Assembly: GCF_001580455.1 (NCBI RefSeq)
Contig: NZ_CP010951.1
Coordinates: 2,753,001-2,817,000, forward strand
Length of the DNA: 64,000 nucleotides
Direction of reading: 5' to 3'
From: Ramlibacter tataouinensis
Lineage (GTDB): Bacteria > Pseudomonadota > Gammaproteobacteria > Burkholderiales > Burkholderiaceae_C
Shown here: positions 25,671 through 34,193 of the stretch, in pieces
How positions within the stretch are numbered: position 1 is the stretch's first letter
Layout of the letters: each line of letters begins with the position of its first letter
Position numbers and translations under genes: made by a program
Notes under the pieces: generated by a model
The model's input: the letters and a program-made list of their open reading frames with translations, nothing else
The model's database searches: none
What the model was told of the DNA's origin: nothing

Positions 25671-26150
25671 TCAGCTCGACTCCTGGCGAACACACCGCCG
25701 GCAAGCGACGTGATACCAGCCCTGCCGCCGCAGCAGGCCAGGCGCGCCACAGGCTGCGCAGGTTTTGGCGGACTTCTTCTCAGCTTCGGCAATCAAGTCA
25801 TCGACTTCTTGCGCCGGAAAAAGCTGGCGATGCCGAGGCGCCGCGCTGGCCCTGAAATGGCCATCGGGCCCCACGATGTCTACCGCAACGGCGCGCTTGC
25901 GGTCGACGGAGTAGTAAAAGCGCAATACCCCGAACTTCTCTTTGACCTGTTCAACCCGAAACCGGCGCGCCTGCCCGTCGTCGAGCAAGTGGTCGATCGC
26001 AGCGCAAAGGTCATGCAGGATCGCGCCCCACCCGGGCGGAAACCCAATATCCGAGCGGCTGGCTCTTCGGAGCAGGCGAGGAAAGGCCGTCAGTAGCGCC
26101 CCGACGTGCGCCTCTTGCGCTTTATCTGAGCCGTACATGGGATCACTCAT
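25671..26150 (-). CDS. Unknown protein with C-terminal zinc ribbon
   Basis: 159 residues from the ATG at 26150, which overlaps the upstream gene stop (ATGA). The centre has FPPGWGAILHDLCAAID and FRVEQVKEKFGVLRFYY, a pattern I know from small uncharacterised proteins on phages and plasmids. The C-terminus has a CAACGAPG and CRRC pair (TCAACG … CRRCVR), a plausible four-Cys zinc ribbon. Cytosolic. Function unknown; the ribbon may bind nucleic acid or protein. Confidence 0.65.
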   Translation of the reverse strand: MSDPMYGSDKAQEAHVGALLTAFPRLLRRASRSDIGFPPGWGAILHDLCAAIDHLLDDGQARRFRVEQVKEKFGVLRFYYSVDRKRAVAVDIVGPDGHFRASAAPRHRQLFPAQEVDDLIAEAEKKSAKTCAACGAPGLLRRQGWYHVACRRCVRQESS

Positions 26151-26554
26151 TGGGTCGCAGCCTGAATTCGGCGCCAGTAGCGCTCCGTGACGTCCTCCAC
26201 ATCGCAGATCCCAACATGCACCTGGGCAAAGCGTTCGAGGACAGCTTGCAGCAGCGCATCGCTCGTGGGTGGCCCCGGCGTGTGGTACACGCGGCCAGAA
26301 CTCGTCGACCATGTCCGGGTTGACGGCTGCCAGGACTGGACCGGCGTTGTGATGCGCAACCTCAATGCTTCAGCCAGTACGCCGGCGAGCATGACGGCGG
26401 GACCGGAGGCAAACACGCGCCACGTGGCCAAGACGACCACGGGTTGGGCATCGACACGAGGTGCGTGGCGAATCTCGACGGACACGAGGTGCCTAATCAT
26501 GCGAGGGGTTTCGGGAGGATCTGGACGAAATTCGCGCAGCGCTGACTTACGCAT
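26147..26554 (-). CDS. Unknown protein of about 135 residues
   Basis: Start chosen at the ATG at 26554 (MRKSALREFRPD), which overlaps the stop of the upstream gene as TGATG; its own TGA overlaps the next ATG. Tight overlaps on both sides support a true operon. The middle is hydrophobic (PVVVLATWRVFASGPAVMLA) and the C-terminus is helical (DALLQAVLERFAQVHVGI). No family recognised. Confidence 0.6.
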   Translation of the reverse strand: MRKSALREFRPDPPETPRMIRHLVSVEIRHAPRVDAQPVVVLATWRVFASGPAVMLAGVLAEALRLRITTPVQSWQPSTRTWSTSSGRVYHTPGPPTSDALLQAVLERFAQVHVGICDVEDVTERYWRRIQAATQ

Positions 26555-27207
26555 CACGCCGATGGTGGAATGCTGTTCCTGTGTTCCTGAATGGCTTTCC
26601 ACACGTCTGCGGTTATCGAGTGAGCATCCGCTGTGGTAAAGCCTCGTGTGGTCAGGCTGGTGCGCCAAACGAATTCCGCGTCGGCGTCAAACCCCGGCCG
26701 ACTCACGAGCTCGTACCGCCGGCCCGTTGCCGATATCAGCGACGCCGTGGCGGGATCGAACTCCGCCAGCATGCTGCTCGCTCGACCCTCTCGCGTCATC
26801 AAGTCATAGCCCCAGACGTGACGAGAGCCATTGACGTTCAGCTCGGAGATTTGCCAGTCCACGAGGCGCGCCAGCGGCGCCTCGTTCACGGGGGCAACGC
26901 GATGCACGGTCGGGGTGGAACGCAACGCCTCATCCGTGCGTTCTTCTGCTGATGCCTTTCGGACAGACTCCAGCGACTCTTCGCCTAGCGTTGGCACGTC
27001 GCCTGGTGGCTCGCAAGGACGAGCCGCCGTGACGCAAGGCCCCTTTGCGGGCAGATCACAGGCCAGCCAGACGCCCGCGCGCAGTTCGATCGTGTCAAAG
27101 CCCTTGGCGTGACGCGTCAAGCCGAGCAAGCGGCCGTCTTCAGTTCGAAGAACCGCGATTCGAGAAAAGGGAAAAGCTCTTGTGATGACGGCTCGCAAGG
27201 CGCTCAT
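26554..27207 (-). CDS. Unknown protein, first gene of the four-gene operon
   Basis: 217 residues from the ATG at 27207 (MSALRAVITRAFPFSR); the frame stays open to 27345. The first 60 residues resemble a small beta domain (IAVLRTEDGRLLGLTRHAKGFDTIELRAG). The central about 60 residues are low complexity and acidic. The C-terminus has WGYDLMTREGRASSMLAEFDP and a repeat-like FVWRTSLTTRGFTTADA. I do not recognise it. It leads a run of four coupled minus-strand genes down to 25408, which move together and so probably act together. Confidence 0.6.
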   Translation of the reverse strand: MSALRAVITRAFPFSRIAVLRTEDGRLLGLTRHAKGFDTIELRAGVWLACDLPAKGPCVTAARPCEPPGDVPTLGEESLESVRKASAEERTDEALRSTPTVHRVAPVNEAPLARLVDWQISELNVNGSRHVWGYDLMTREGRASSMLAEFDPATASLISATGRRYELVSRPGFDADAEFVWRTSLTTRGFTTADAHSITADVWKAIQEHRNSIPPSA

Positions 27208-27479
27208 GACGCATCTCCCGACGCCCCAAGTAGCCTCCAACGTACGCCCCATTCGGGGCCGAAGCATTGGAGAAACTCCCCTTCGCACAATCCAGCTGTT
27301 TGGTTCTCCCAACCTACCAGTTCTGGTGAAGCAATTCGATTCCACAACCTTAGCTAACCCACACGCGAAGCCAACGCTATTCCTAGGTGGACGGAGCGGT
27401 GGTCATTGGTGAGCGGAACTGGTGCGACTGTTCCTACACGGTGGGCAGGGGCAGTCCCTGCGAACCCATAGGACATTGA

Positions 27480-27968
27480 ATGAGTTCAAGGACCAAAAAG
27501 TCTGGGGTGCCTGATGGAGCGGATTCCGGCACCAAGGAATCGGGCGATCGGGAGGCCAGGACATTGATTGAAGCAATGCTGCGCGCAGCATCCGAGCGTC
27601 GGCACACATTTGTGCAGACCGCAAAATTCCTGGATGTCTCTGACGTCTATTGGAACCGCCTGCGACGGCGTCCTGAGTTGCTGCGTAGATGCAGTCAACC
27701 GCTGCTTCAGCGGATAGCTCTCTACGTCGGATGGCCACTGCTTAGTGTCTACGTCGCTGCCGGAATTCTGGCGTGGAGTGACGTCTCTGCTGCGCTCCAT
27801 CTACGAGAGCCCGCCCGTGATGCATTGCTCCAGATCATCCGAACGCCACTAGGCGCGGCGATTCGCACACCGTTAAAGGAGGCCGCAGCCGATCACCAGA
27901 TGCTCATTGCGCTTCTATTTCTCTCAGTGCAGCAGGCCGAAGTTTGGACATTGATGCAGACTCGCTAA
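27480..27968 (+). CDS. Unknown protein, possibly DNA-binding
   Basis: 162 residues. The N-terminal 25 residues are polar and unstructured; then comes a helical region, TLIEAMLRAASERRHTFVQ, TAKFLDVSDVYWNRLRRRP, which has the spacing of a helix-turn-helix, followed by hydrophobic helices (PLLSVYVAAGILAW; LLFLSVQQAEVWTLM). It ends just before a strong terminator at 27992. Not recognised. It lies beside the transposition genes and may belong to that element as an accessory regulator. Confidence 0.6.
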   Translation: MSSRTKKSGVPDGADSGTKESGDREARTLIEAMLRAASERRHTFVQTAKFLDVSDVYWNRLRRRPELLRRCSQPLLQRIALYVGWPLLSVYVAAGILAWSDVSAALHLREPARDALLQIIRTPLGAAIRTPLKEAAADHQMLIALLFLSVQQAEVWTLMQTR

Positions 27969-27991
27969 GGACCGACCTGAAGAAGCGACTC

Positions 27992-28022
27992 GAAGCCGGG
28001 CATTTGCCCGGCTTCTTCTTTC
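27992..28022 (+). terminator. Rho-independent terminator
   Basis: Perfect 11-bp stem (GAAGCCGGGCA / TGCCCGGCTTC, 27992-28002 and 28005-28015) with a 2-base loop, followed by TTCTTTC. It ends the transcript of the gene at 27480 and separates it from the tandem pair that follows. Confidence 0.8.
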
Positions 28023-28151
28023 ACGGCAGCGAAACTCTCAGTTTGGGAGAACCAAACAGGCAGGCTATGCGCAGAGGAGATGTCCTGAAGCTTCGCGATC
28101 TGGAATGCGTCAGGCTTGAAGGTGTGGTAAGTCCAACTCAGGGTCATTGCC

Positions 28152-28898
28152 GTGGGACTCTTGGTCAGAATCGAACAAGCCGCGCTCGAAGAAAGGAGCG
28201 CTGCGAGGTTGCTATTTGCAGGAGAACTCATTGCCACCAAGGTCGCCTGCGTCACGGATTTCATCCTTCGCGACGTGCCGAGGACTCGAGAATATGCTCG
28301 CATCAGTGACTACCCACGATGGACCGAGTCGGGGCTCGCCCTGTTCTTGCGGCTGTTGAACGTTTCGGCTCCGATACCGGAATTGGCCGAGGATGCGGTC
28401 GGACGAATCACCGTGGAACTGATCGATGATGCGGGGGGGCGAGTCTTCATAGATTCTCCCGGCGGACGAGTCCTTTCAATGAAGGGCTGCCGAGAGTCGG
28501 CGGGAATCAAAGCTCAGCCCGGATGGCTCGAATGCACCCTCATCTCGCCTGAAGCCCTAGTTGCCGACATGCGCGTCATGGTCAGCTTTCCGGTCAGCGT
28601 TCAGAACGCAATCTGCATAGCGCTGGCCAAGGCACTTGGATGCAAACAGTTGACTCGGGCTGCTCGGCGGCCGCTCACATCGATTGGGATTCGGCGAACC
28701 GAGAAAGGCGAGGAATACGTGCTGTTGCGAGACATCCCAGCGCTCCCTCGGCGATACCTCCGGCTGTACCTGTCTCTGCCCAAGAGTACTCGCGCTGTAG
28801 CTGCAACGGAGTGGCGCGCCTTCATCCAGGCCCTTCTGAGTCAGTCCGGCAGTTCCTGGGCTTGGGTTGCTGCTCGCGTGGCGACCAGAGCCCAATAG
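28152..28898 (+). CDS. Unknown protein, tandem paralogue 1 of the Tn7-like module
   Basis: 248 residues from a GTG start. Collinear with its neighbour at 28921: shared blocks are REYARISDYPRWTESGLALF, then a variable beta-rich middle, SVQNAICIALAKAL, and KGEEYVLLRDIPALPRRYL near the C-terminus. No TM helix, no signal peptide and no motif I can assign. The tandem, followed directly by tnsD, implies a joint role, perhaps a heterodimer involved in target choice or regulation, but nothing in the sequence proves it. Confidence 0.7.
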   Translation: MGLLVRIEQAALEERSAARLLFAGELIATKVACVTDFILRDVPRTREYARISDYPRWTESGLALFLRLLNVSAPIPELAEDAVGRITVELIDDAGGRVFIDSPGGRVLSMKGCRESAGIKAQPGWLECTLISPEALVADMRVMVSFPVSVQNAICIALAKALGCKQLTRAARRPLTSIGIRRTEKGEEYVLLRDIPALPRRYLRLYLSLPKSTRAVAATEWRAFIQALLSQSGSSWAWVAARVATRAQ

Positions 28899-28920
28899 AG
28901 CAGAGCTGGTCGGAGGAAGC

Positions 28921-29610
28921 ATGGGAGTCTTCGTCGCGGTGCTTCAGAAGCGTCGCGCCGCCATCGGTAGCGGAGAACAGATCTTCCGGGCTGCGCTGTC
29001 CTGCCGGACGACTGAAGCCGTCGGTGACTACCTCCTAGTCGACCTGACGACCAGACGAGAGTTCGCGCGCATTGCCAGGTATCCGCGCTGGACAGAGTCC
29101 GGACTCACGCTATTCGGCCGCCTGCTGCATCGGACCGATTCGCCAGTGCTGAGCCAAAGCGCTGCCAGGCACCTCAGGGTGGCATTGCAAGTCGGACCTC
29201 GCCCAACGCTCGTGATTGAGGCAGAGGTCCTTGAGGTCAAGTGCGACTCCGGATGGATCAACGCGAGCCTGCTTTCTCCTTTCGGGATAGGAAGGCAAAT
29301 CACCGTTGATGTCCCTCGGCCTCTGTCGGTGCGTCAGGCGATTCTCACCGCGCTGGCAGCGGCTCTGGAATGGGGGGGCGCGCTGCCGCCGCTTCCCGCG
29401 GCACTAACAGAGGTCCCCATGCGACGCAGGCCGGACGGAGAAGAATACGTACTGCTGTCTGACGTGCCGGCGCTGACCCGTCACTGTTTGCACCGACACT
29501 TCGGCGTTAGTCCAGAAGCACTGCACGTGGATGCGGCTCTGTGGCTCGCGTTCATGCACCGCCTCGCCCCCGGTCTCAACCAGAGGCGTGCCAGCGCGAA
29601 CGGGGCGTAG
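28921..29610 (+). CDS. Unknown protein, tandem paralogue 2 of the Tn7-like module
   Basis: 229 residues from the ATG at 28921, which has a GGAGG site a few bases upstream; it starts 22 bases after its paralogue stops. Diagnostic blocks shared with paralogue 1: REFARIARYPRWTESGLTLF, LSVRQAILTALAAALEW, and DGEEYVLLSDVPALTRHCL. Middle part (VALQVGPRPTLVIEAEVLEV) looks like beta-strands. The next gene, tnsD, follows 29 bases later, so all three are likely one transcript. Family not recognised; not TnsE by size (TnsE is about 540 residues). Confidence 0.7.
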   Translation: MGVFVAVLQKRRAAIGSGEQIFRAALSCRTTEAVGDYLLVDLTTRREFARIARYPRWTESGLTLFGRLLHRTDSPVLSQSAARHLRVALQVGPRPTLVIEAEVLEVKCDSGWINASLLSPFGIGRQITVDVPRPLSVRQAILTALAAALEWGGALPPLPAALTEVPMRRRPDGEEYVLLSDVPALTRHCLHRHFGVSPEALHVDAALWLAFMHRLAPGLNQRRASANGA

Positions 29611-29639
29611 TTTTCGCGCTCGGAGCTGCGCCGGTGAAG

Positions 29640-31331
29640 ATGACCAAATGGCTACCGGATGAGACGCTTTTCGGTCTCGCAGCTCGCTATCATCACATCG
29701 CCTGCAATGACCGACCGGATCAGACCTGCATGCAGCTGTTCGGGCATCCGCGGCAAGGAGCATCGCATGACATACCCGCGCGCGTCGACGAATTCGTGAA
29801 ACGCACAGAGGGGATTTTGGGAAGCGCCGAGGTGGTGATCAGGGAGCACACCCTGGTGCCGTTCTACCTTCCTTTGCGCAGGGAGATCGACGCCGAGCAG
29901 GCGATCTCCGCTATTCGAGCAGGCGGACTTGGCGGAATCAAGGCTCGGCTAGGCATCCTAGCGTCTGGCTTCGGGGCGGCAAATCCTCTGAAGGCCTGCA
30001 TGGTGTGCGTAAAGGTAGATGGGCTCGATCGAGGCGTCAGCTCCTGGCACCTTGATCATCAGTGGCCCGGTGCATGGATTTGCCTTTTGCATGACGCCGT
30101 CCTGCAGTATGGGCTTGGTAAGGTGAACGCGGAAGGAAGATTCCACTGGTATCTTCCACAGGACATCGCATTCGCCGAAGCTTCGAAGACGCCGATCGAC
30201 GGCTCCGCGATGCAAGTGCTGCGAAAGCTTACTGCGTGCGCGTGCGGGCTCGGCAGGCTCCCTCAAGGGTTTCACTTTGATCAGACCACGCTCGCGCAAA
30301 CGTATCAGTCAAGGATGATCGACCTTGGCCTGGCTTCGCCGAGCGGTCGACTGCGTTCTGCGCGGTTCGCGGAAGCGCTCGCCTCCATATGTGAGCCGCT
30401 ATCCCGTCTGCATGGAATGGAGATCTTGGCTGGCGTCGCGAGCGGCGATACTGGCGCCTTCAGTCGGTTGATGCAAGAACGGCGGAGCACGCCGCACCCG
30501 CTGAAACATCTCATCTTCGTCACGTTGCTGTTCGAGTCGTGGCAGGCTTTCACAAGTTCATACCAGCAGGAGCTGGGGAATGCGCCTTTTGTGAAGGACG
30601 AAACCAATACGGGGAAAGCAACTGTCCTGGAAGACCAGGATCACAGCCGCTCACAATCAGTGGCGGAGGATGTCAGGCAAGGCATGAGCGTCACTCGTGC
30701 CGCTGAGGCGGCGGGCGTTTCGGTTGCAACAGCGATAGTCTGGTCCGCCGCGGCCGGAGTCCCGCTGTCGCGCCGGCCAAAGAAGCTAACGCCGCGCGTG
30801 CGCGCGCAAGCGGTCGCCTCCCTGAAAAGGGGCCACGACAAAGGCGTCGTCGCGTCTTTGGTCGGGGTCTCGATCCAGACCATCACGTTCCTGCTGCGTT
30901 CAGAACCTGGCCTACGCAGTGCGTGGAATGCGGCGAGGCTGGCCCGTGCGCGCAAGGCCGCGCGTACGGCGTGGACGCGTGCCGCGCGGCGATTTCATTC
31001 TCCGATGCAGCAGGTTCTTCGGCAGCGGGAGCCTGCCGCCTTTGCGTGGCTCTATCGCAACGATCGGCAATGGCTTCAACAGTTCACCGTGGAAACGCTT
31101 TTGAAGCCCCGCCCCACCAACAATGCCCACATCGACTGGAACGAGCGTGATCGGGTGCTTTCTGCATCGATAGAGATTGAGGCGCGCAATCTCGTCCAAA
31201 CCAAGGGGCGTCGGCTCAAGCTTTCCGATCTCTGCAACGCTGTCCCTCAGCTGAAGGCTCTATTCAGCAAGATCCGCAAACTCCCCTTGACACGGGCCGC
31301 GGTTGCGAGCGCATTGAGTCATCGATCATGA
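29640..31331 (+). CDS. tnsD: TnsD-like TniQ-family target-selection protein
   Basis: 563 residues from the ATG at 29640 (MTKWLPDETLFGLAARYHH, a standard TniQ start). The TniQ domain (about 1-190) contains the zinc knuckle CMVC … WHLDHQWPG … CLLHD; a second CAC pair follows at about 200. The C-terminal half has two helix-turn-helix-like regions (MSVTRAAEAAGVSVATAIVW; GVVASLVGVSIQTITFLL) and a TnsD-type tail with AFAWLYRNDRQWLQ. TnsD binds a fixed chromosomal site and recruits TnsC/TnsB to insert next to it. Which site this one recognises cannot be told. Length compares with 508 residues for Tn7 TnsD. Confidence 0.85.
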   Translation: MTKWLPDETLFGLAARYHHIACNDRPDQTCMQLFGHPRQGASHDIPARVDEFVKRTEGILGSAEVVIREHTLVPFYLPLRREIDAEQAISAIRAGGLGGIKARLGILASGFGAANPLKACMVCVKVDGLDRGVSSWHLDHQWPGAWICLLHDAVLQYGLGKVNAEGRFHWYLPQDIAFAEASKTPIDGSAMQVLRKLTACACGLGRLPQGFHFDQTTLAQTYQSRMIDLGLASPSGRLRSARFAEALASICEPLSRLHGMEILAGVASGDTGAFSRLMQERRSTPHPLKHLIFVTLLFESWQAFTSSYQQELGNAPFVKDETNTGKATVLEDQDHSRSQSVAEDVRQGMSVTRAAEAAGVSVATAIVWSAAAGVPLSRRPKKLTPRVRAQAVASLKRGHDKGVVASLVGVSIQTITFLLRSEPGLRSAWNAARLARARKAARTAWTRAARRFHSPMQQVLRQREPAAFAWLYRNDRQWLQQFTVETLLKPRPTNNAHIDWNERDRVLSASIEIEARNLVQTKGRRLKLSDLCNAVPQLKALFSKIRKLPLTRAAVASALSHRS

Positions 31332-31459
31332 CGAAGTGGGCTAGCATGACTCTAGTGGCTCGGCCAGGAGCCCGTCATCTTTCGAACAGATCAGTGCCGT
31401 GTTGTGTGCGCTCGAGACCAAGCCGAACGAGCGCTGAAAGGTTGACCTGACTCAGTTCA

Positions 31460-32713
31460 TCAACTGTGGCCAGATCGCCGTCGGGCGGGAATGCACTTGC
31501 GCACCAATGATTCAAGGTCTTGTGATCGCGCGCCGGCGGTCCTGCATGCGTCGCGGATCGTGGCGCCGGCGAGGAAGCGCCCAAGAGCATGCCATGTCGA
31601 CTTTGGTAGCTTGCCAAAAACTGGGACACCGGCCGATCGCATGACCCTCGAGACATCTGAGGAGGTCGTGCCGAGACGCGCGGCCACGGCCTCGACGTTA
31701 CCCTCAAACTCTACGTACAGTGGCAGCATGCCACTAAACCAGAGGTCGTCACCAGTCAGGCGAACGATCCTACGCGTTTGCCTACCGCCGTCGCTAAACT
31801 CCGTGGTTTCGGCTTCGGCGATAGCGAACAAGGCCGCCTCTGTCGACGGGTAGAGGATAGCAAGAGCCAGCACATAGATTTCACCACGCGCCGCATTGTG
31901 ACTGTGCTTGTCAATGGAGTCGAACAAGTGAAAGGGCTCGCCGCGCTGCTTATTAGCGAATTCAGGTATGTGTCGCAATAGCCATTTCTCATCCACCGTA
32001 TCGAGTACCAAATCACTGATCAGAGTTGGACGCTCGGCAGAGGGCGAGCAAAAGTCTGCGTCTTTGGCGCGATCGGAGAGGATTCGATTCAGGGCATAGC
32101 ACGATACGGGGCATCTTCTGGACAACAATTCGGTAGCGATTGCGGTGTAACGCTGAAGGGTGCCCGATCTCGGCAGTCGTCGCACCGCTGCTGGCCCCCG
32201 GACCGTCATGCCTTTATCTCGCAAGAGATGGGGGAGGTCGTGGAAGGGATTGGGCGCCGTTACTTCGTAGAGAGCGCTTCCGTGCTCGGGGCACCAGTCA
32301 AGACCTCTGACGTGATGAAGTCGAAGAAAGAAGGTCGTTTGGTACTTGGAGGCAAGCCAAGCATCAATGCAGTCGTAGCAGACGCACGCCCCGTCGCGGT
32401 GCGGCCGCATTCCGAGATACTTGTTGATAGTTGCGGATTCTGGCGCGCCATGAGGGGCCAGCTTTCCAGCTGGCGCCGCCACACGATGCAGCGCCAGCGT
32501 GCTGTGCAGTTGCGCGTACTCAGGAATTTCCATGCCGGCCAGCATCGCCATGAGATGAAGCGCTGGGGTCAAATCCGCAGGCCCGCGCAACCCCAACATG
32601 GTTCGAGTTTGGCGTCGGATGTCTTCTTTCTTTCCCTGAAACCCGGAAAAGCCTTCCCATCGCTCCTCGTGCGCCAAGCAGAGTTCACCTGGCATCGGAT
32701 GGAACTCGATCAT
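31460..32713 (-). CDS. tniQ: Second TniQ-family protein
   Basis: 417 residues, opposite strand to the other tns genes. The start MIEFHPMPGELCLAHEERW and the zinc region CVCYDCIDAW … LHHVRGLDWCPEHG match the TniQ pattern of paired CxxC and CxxH with a conserved H-x-V/L-x-G turn. The C-terminal part has an HTH-like AVAARLGTTSSDVSRVMRSA followed by VFGKLPKSTWHALGRFL. Tn7-like elements with two TniQ proteins usually use one for a chromosomal site and one for another target route, so this one may direct insertion into mobile DNA. Its length is between simple TniQ (about 400) and TnsD (about 500). Confidence 0.8.
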   Translation of the reverse strand: MIEFHPMPGELCLAHEERWEGFSGFQGKKEDIRRQTRTMLGLRGPADLTPALHLMAMLAGMEIPEYAQLHSTLALHRVAAPAGKLAPHGAPESATINKYLGMRPHRDGACVCYDCIDAWLASKYQTTFFLRLHHVRGLDWCPEHGSALYEVTAPNPFHDLPHLLRDKGMTVRGPAAVRRLPRSGTLQRYTAIATELLSRRCPVSCYALNRILSDRAKDADFCSPSAERPTLISDLVLDTVDEKWLLRHIPEFANKQRGEPFHLFDSIDKHSHNAARGEIYVLALAILYPSTEAALFAIAEAETTEFSDGGRQTRRIVRLTGDDLWFSGMLPLYVEFEGNVEAVAARLGTTSSDVSRVMRSAGVPVFGKLPKSTWHALGRFLAGATIRDACRTAGARSQDLESLVRKCIPARRRSGHS

Positions 32714-33014
32714 GTTCGCTATGAAATGCGGCGACTAAACGACCTGGCGTAAACAGCCGAGTTGCGCCGAGTTTGGTTGGTCGAATTGAGGGCCTTTAAC
32801 ATGAGCTAGACCGGTAGCCCAGTGCGGCGAGCCCGGGCGGACGCCTACGTTTTGCTCCAGCCCATGGCCAGCGAAGTAACACGCTTTTGGGACGGAAAGG
32901 AACCGTGACGGCCGCAATGCGCTCGAGTTGACCCGCGCTCGACCGACGCTCAGGAAACCTCGATCCAAAGAAGATGCGTTGCTCGACCTGCGTCTAGCAC
33001 GCGCGGGTGAAACG

Positions 33015-33473
33015 CTAGGGGAGAGCTTTCGGCGATGCGTCGCCGGTGGGCTGCTGGTGCCGGGTGGCGGCCACGATCAGGTACATGTCACGCACGATCT
33101 CAGCTTCTTCTTCGGCGGTGATCTCTTGACCGTGAGATTGCAGCCGCCTTCGGATCAGCGCCAGCGTCTGACGGATCAGTGCCCATCCCACATCTGGTCC
33201 AAGCTTTGTCCTCACACCGGTGACCAGATACTCCAGGTCCAAGCCGATTGAACGAGATCCGCGAGCAAGGGTGGGAAGGTCGGGGGCTGACCGGCCTTGC
33301 TCGTACTTCGCCAAGGTGATGCGGCTGATACCGAGCGCATCTGCCAATTGAGTTTGCGTAAGCGCGAGCCTCGCGCGCTCGGTCTGAATCCGACGTCCAA
33401 ACACCTGGATATCGGTAGGCAAATTTTCAGGTTGCGATTCCGGTTCGGAGTCAGGCTTGCGAGGCATCTCCAC
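33015..33473 (-). CDS. XRE family transcriptional regulator
   Basis: 152 residues. Residues about 24-85 form a textbook XRE domain: FGRRIQTERARLALTQTQLA, DALGISRITLAKYEQGRSAP. A C-terminal helical part (VGWALIRQTLALIRRRL; ITAEEEAEIVRDMYLIV) probably serves dimerisation. Its start faces a pair of 12-base repeats (33496-33526) and, further on, the tnsABC operon, from which it is divergent. By position it is the likely repressor of the transposition genes and of itself. Confidence 0.85.
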   Translation of the reverse strand: MEMPRKPDSEPESQPENLPTDIQVFGRRIQTERARLALTQTQLADALGISRITLAKYEQGRSAPDLPTLARGSRSIGLDLEYLVTGVRTKLGPDVGWALIRQTLALIRRRLQSHGQEITAEEEAEIVRDMYLIVAATRHQQPTGDASPKALP

Positions 33474-33495
33474 TGATCCGTCCGAGGGGATTCGA

Positions 33496-33526
33496 TTCAG
33501 TATACCTGCGAAGTTTCAGTATACCT
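33496..33526. promoter_or_regulatory. Tandem 12-base repeats, probable XRE operator
   Basis: TTCAGTATACCT occurs at 33496-33507 and again at 33515-33526, spaced 19 bases apart, about two helical turns. Each holds the palindrome GTATAC. On the minus strand each reads TATACT, a good -10 element, so repressor bound here would cover the promoter of the XRE gene that starts at 33473. Confidence 0.65.
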
Positions 33527-34193
33527 CCGCGACTCTGCGAACGCGACATAGCCCATCGGGGAGGGCAACACTCATGAAAAAAAACGAATTGATCAGTAGG
33601 TCCAATTCGACACAAATCTCACGTCCTTGATGAGCCCGCGGCTCGCCGCCGATCGTGTAATCCGAGCCTTGGGCAGCCAAGTAGCGGCGATCAAGAAGCG
33701 AACGATTCGGCGCTGCATGAGGCAACTTACAGCAGAGGCACCTCTGTGAAGAACCAGGTTCGCGTTGAAGTCAGCTGGATTCCCTTCCCGGCAGAGTCCG
33801 GGGACGGTGCCTCCAGCCCGCGGGGAATGTATCGGTACGTGGCAGTCGACGTCTGCACGGGGATGGTGCTTGGCCACATCCTCCTCGACGACCCCATGTT
33901 CGGTTGGGCCGTCCTCTTGATGAGCTGCTTGCCTTCCAGCGCCGAAATGCACAGCCTTTTAACAGGACATTTGGCAGGACCGAATGCGTCGTCCGCGGGT
34001 GGCAGCAATCCCGCGGCGCCAGAACGCTAGAAGTCGTCAGCGGATCGGCTTAACCAAGCGCACCCCAGTCATCCAAGGCAGCCAGCGACAGATTTCCCGA
34101 CACGCCAAAAGCTAGAAGTCACGTCAGTGGATGGGCTCGACCAGGTCCCGTCAATCGGCGAAGGACGGAAGCTAACCGGACGGCCGAACCATC
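33527..34193. other. Intergenic region upstream of tnsA, with possible TnsB-site repeats
   Basis: About 670 bases between the XRE operator and tnsA. Two near-identical repeats, 34026-34050 and 34111-34137, share GCTAGAAGTC, then GTCAG(C/T)GGAT and GGCT; a weaker third copy may be at 33762-33780. A plus-strand frame at 33746-34030 reads MYRYVAVDVCTGMVLGHILL, slightly like an integrase core strand, but no catalytic set is complete; I treat it as unproven. The repeats could be TnsB binding sites at a transposon end or an operator of tnsABC. Confidence 0.4.

Noticed and set aside
33746..34030. 94-residue frame with a faint integrase-like strand
   Set aside because: Only one strand looks like an integrase core; no DDE set and no relation to the intact tnsB could be shown. 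Kept only as a note in the intergenic entry.
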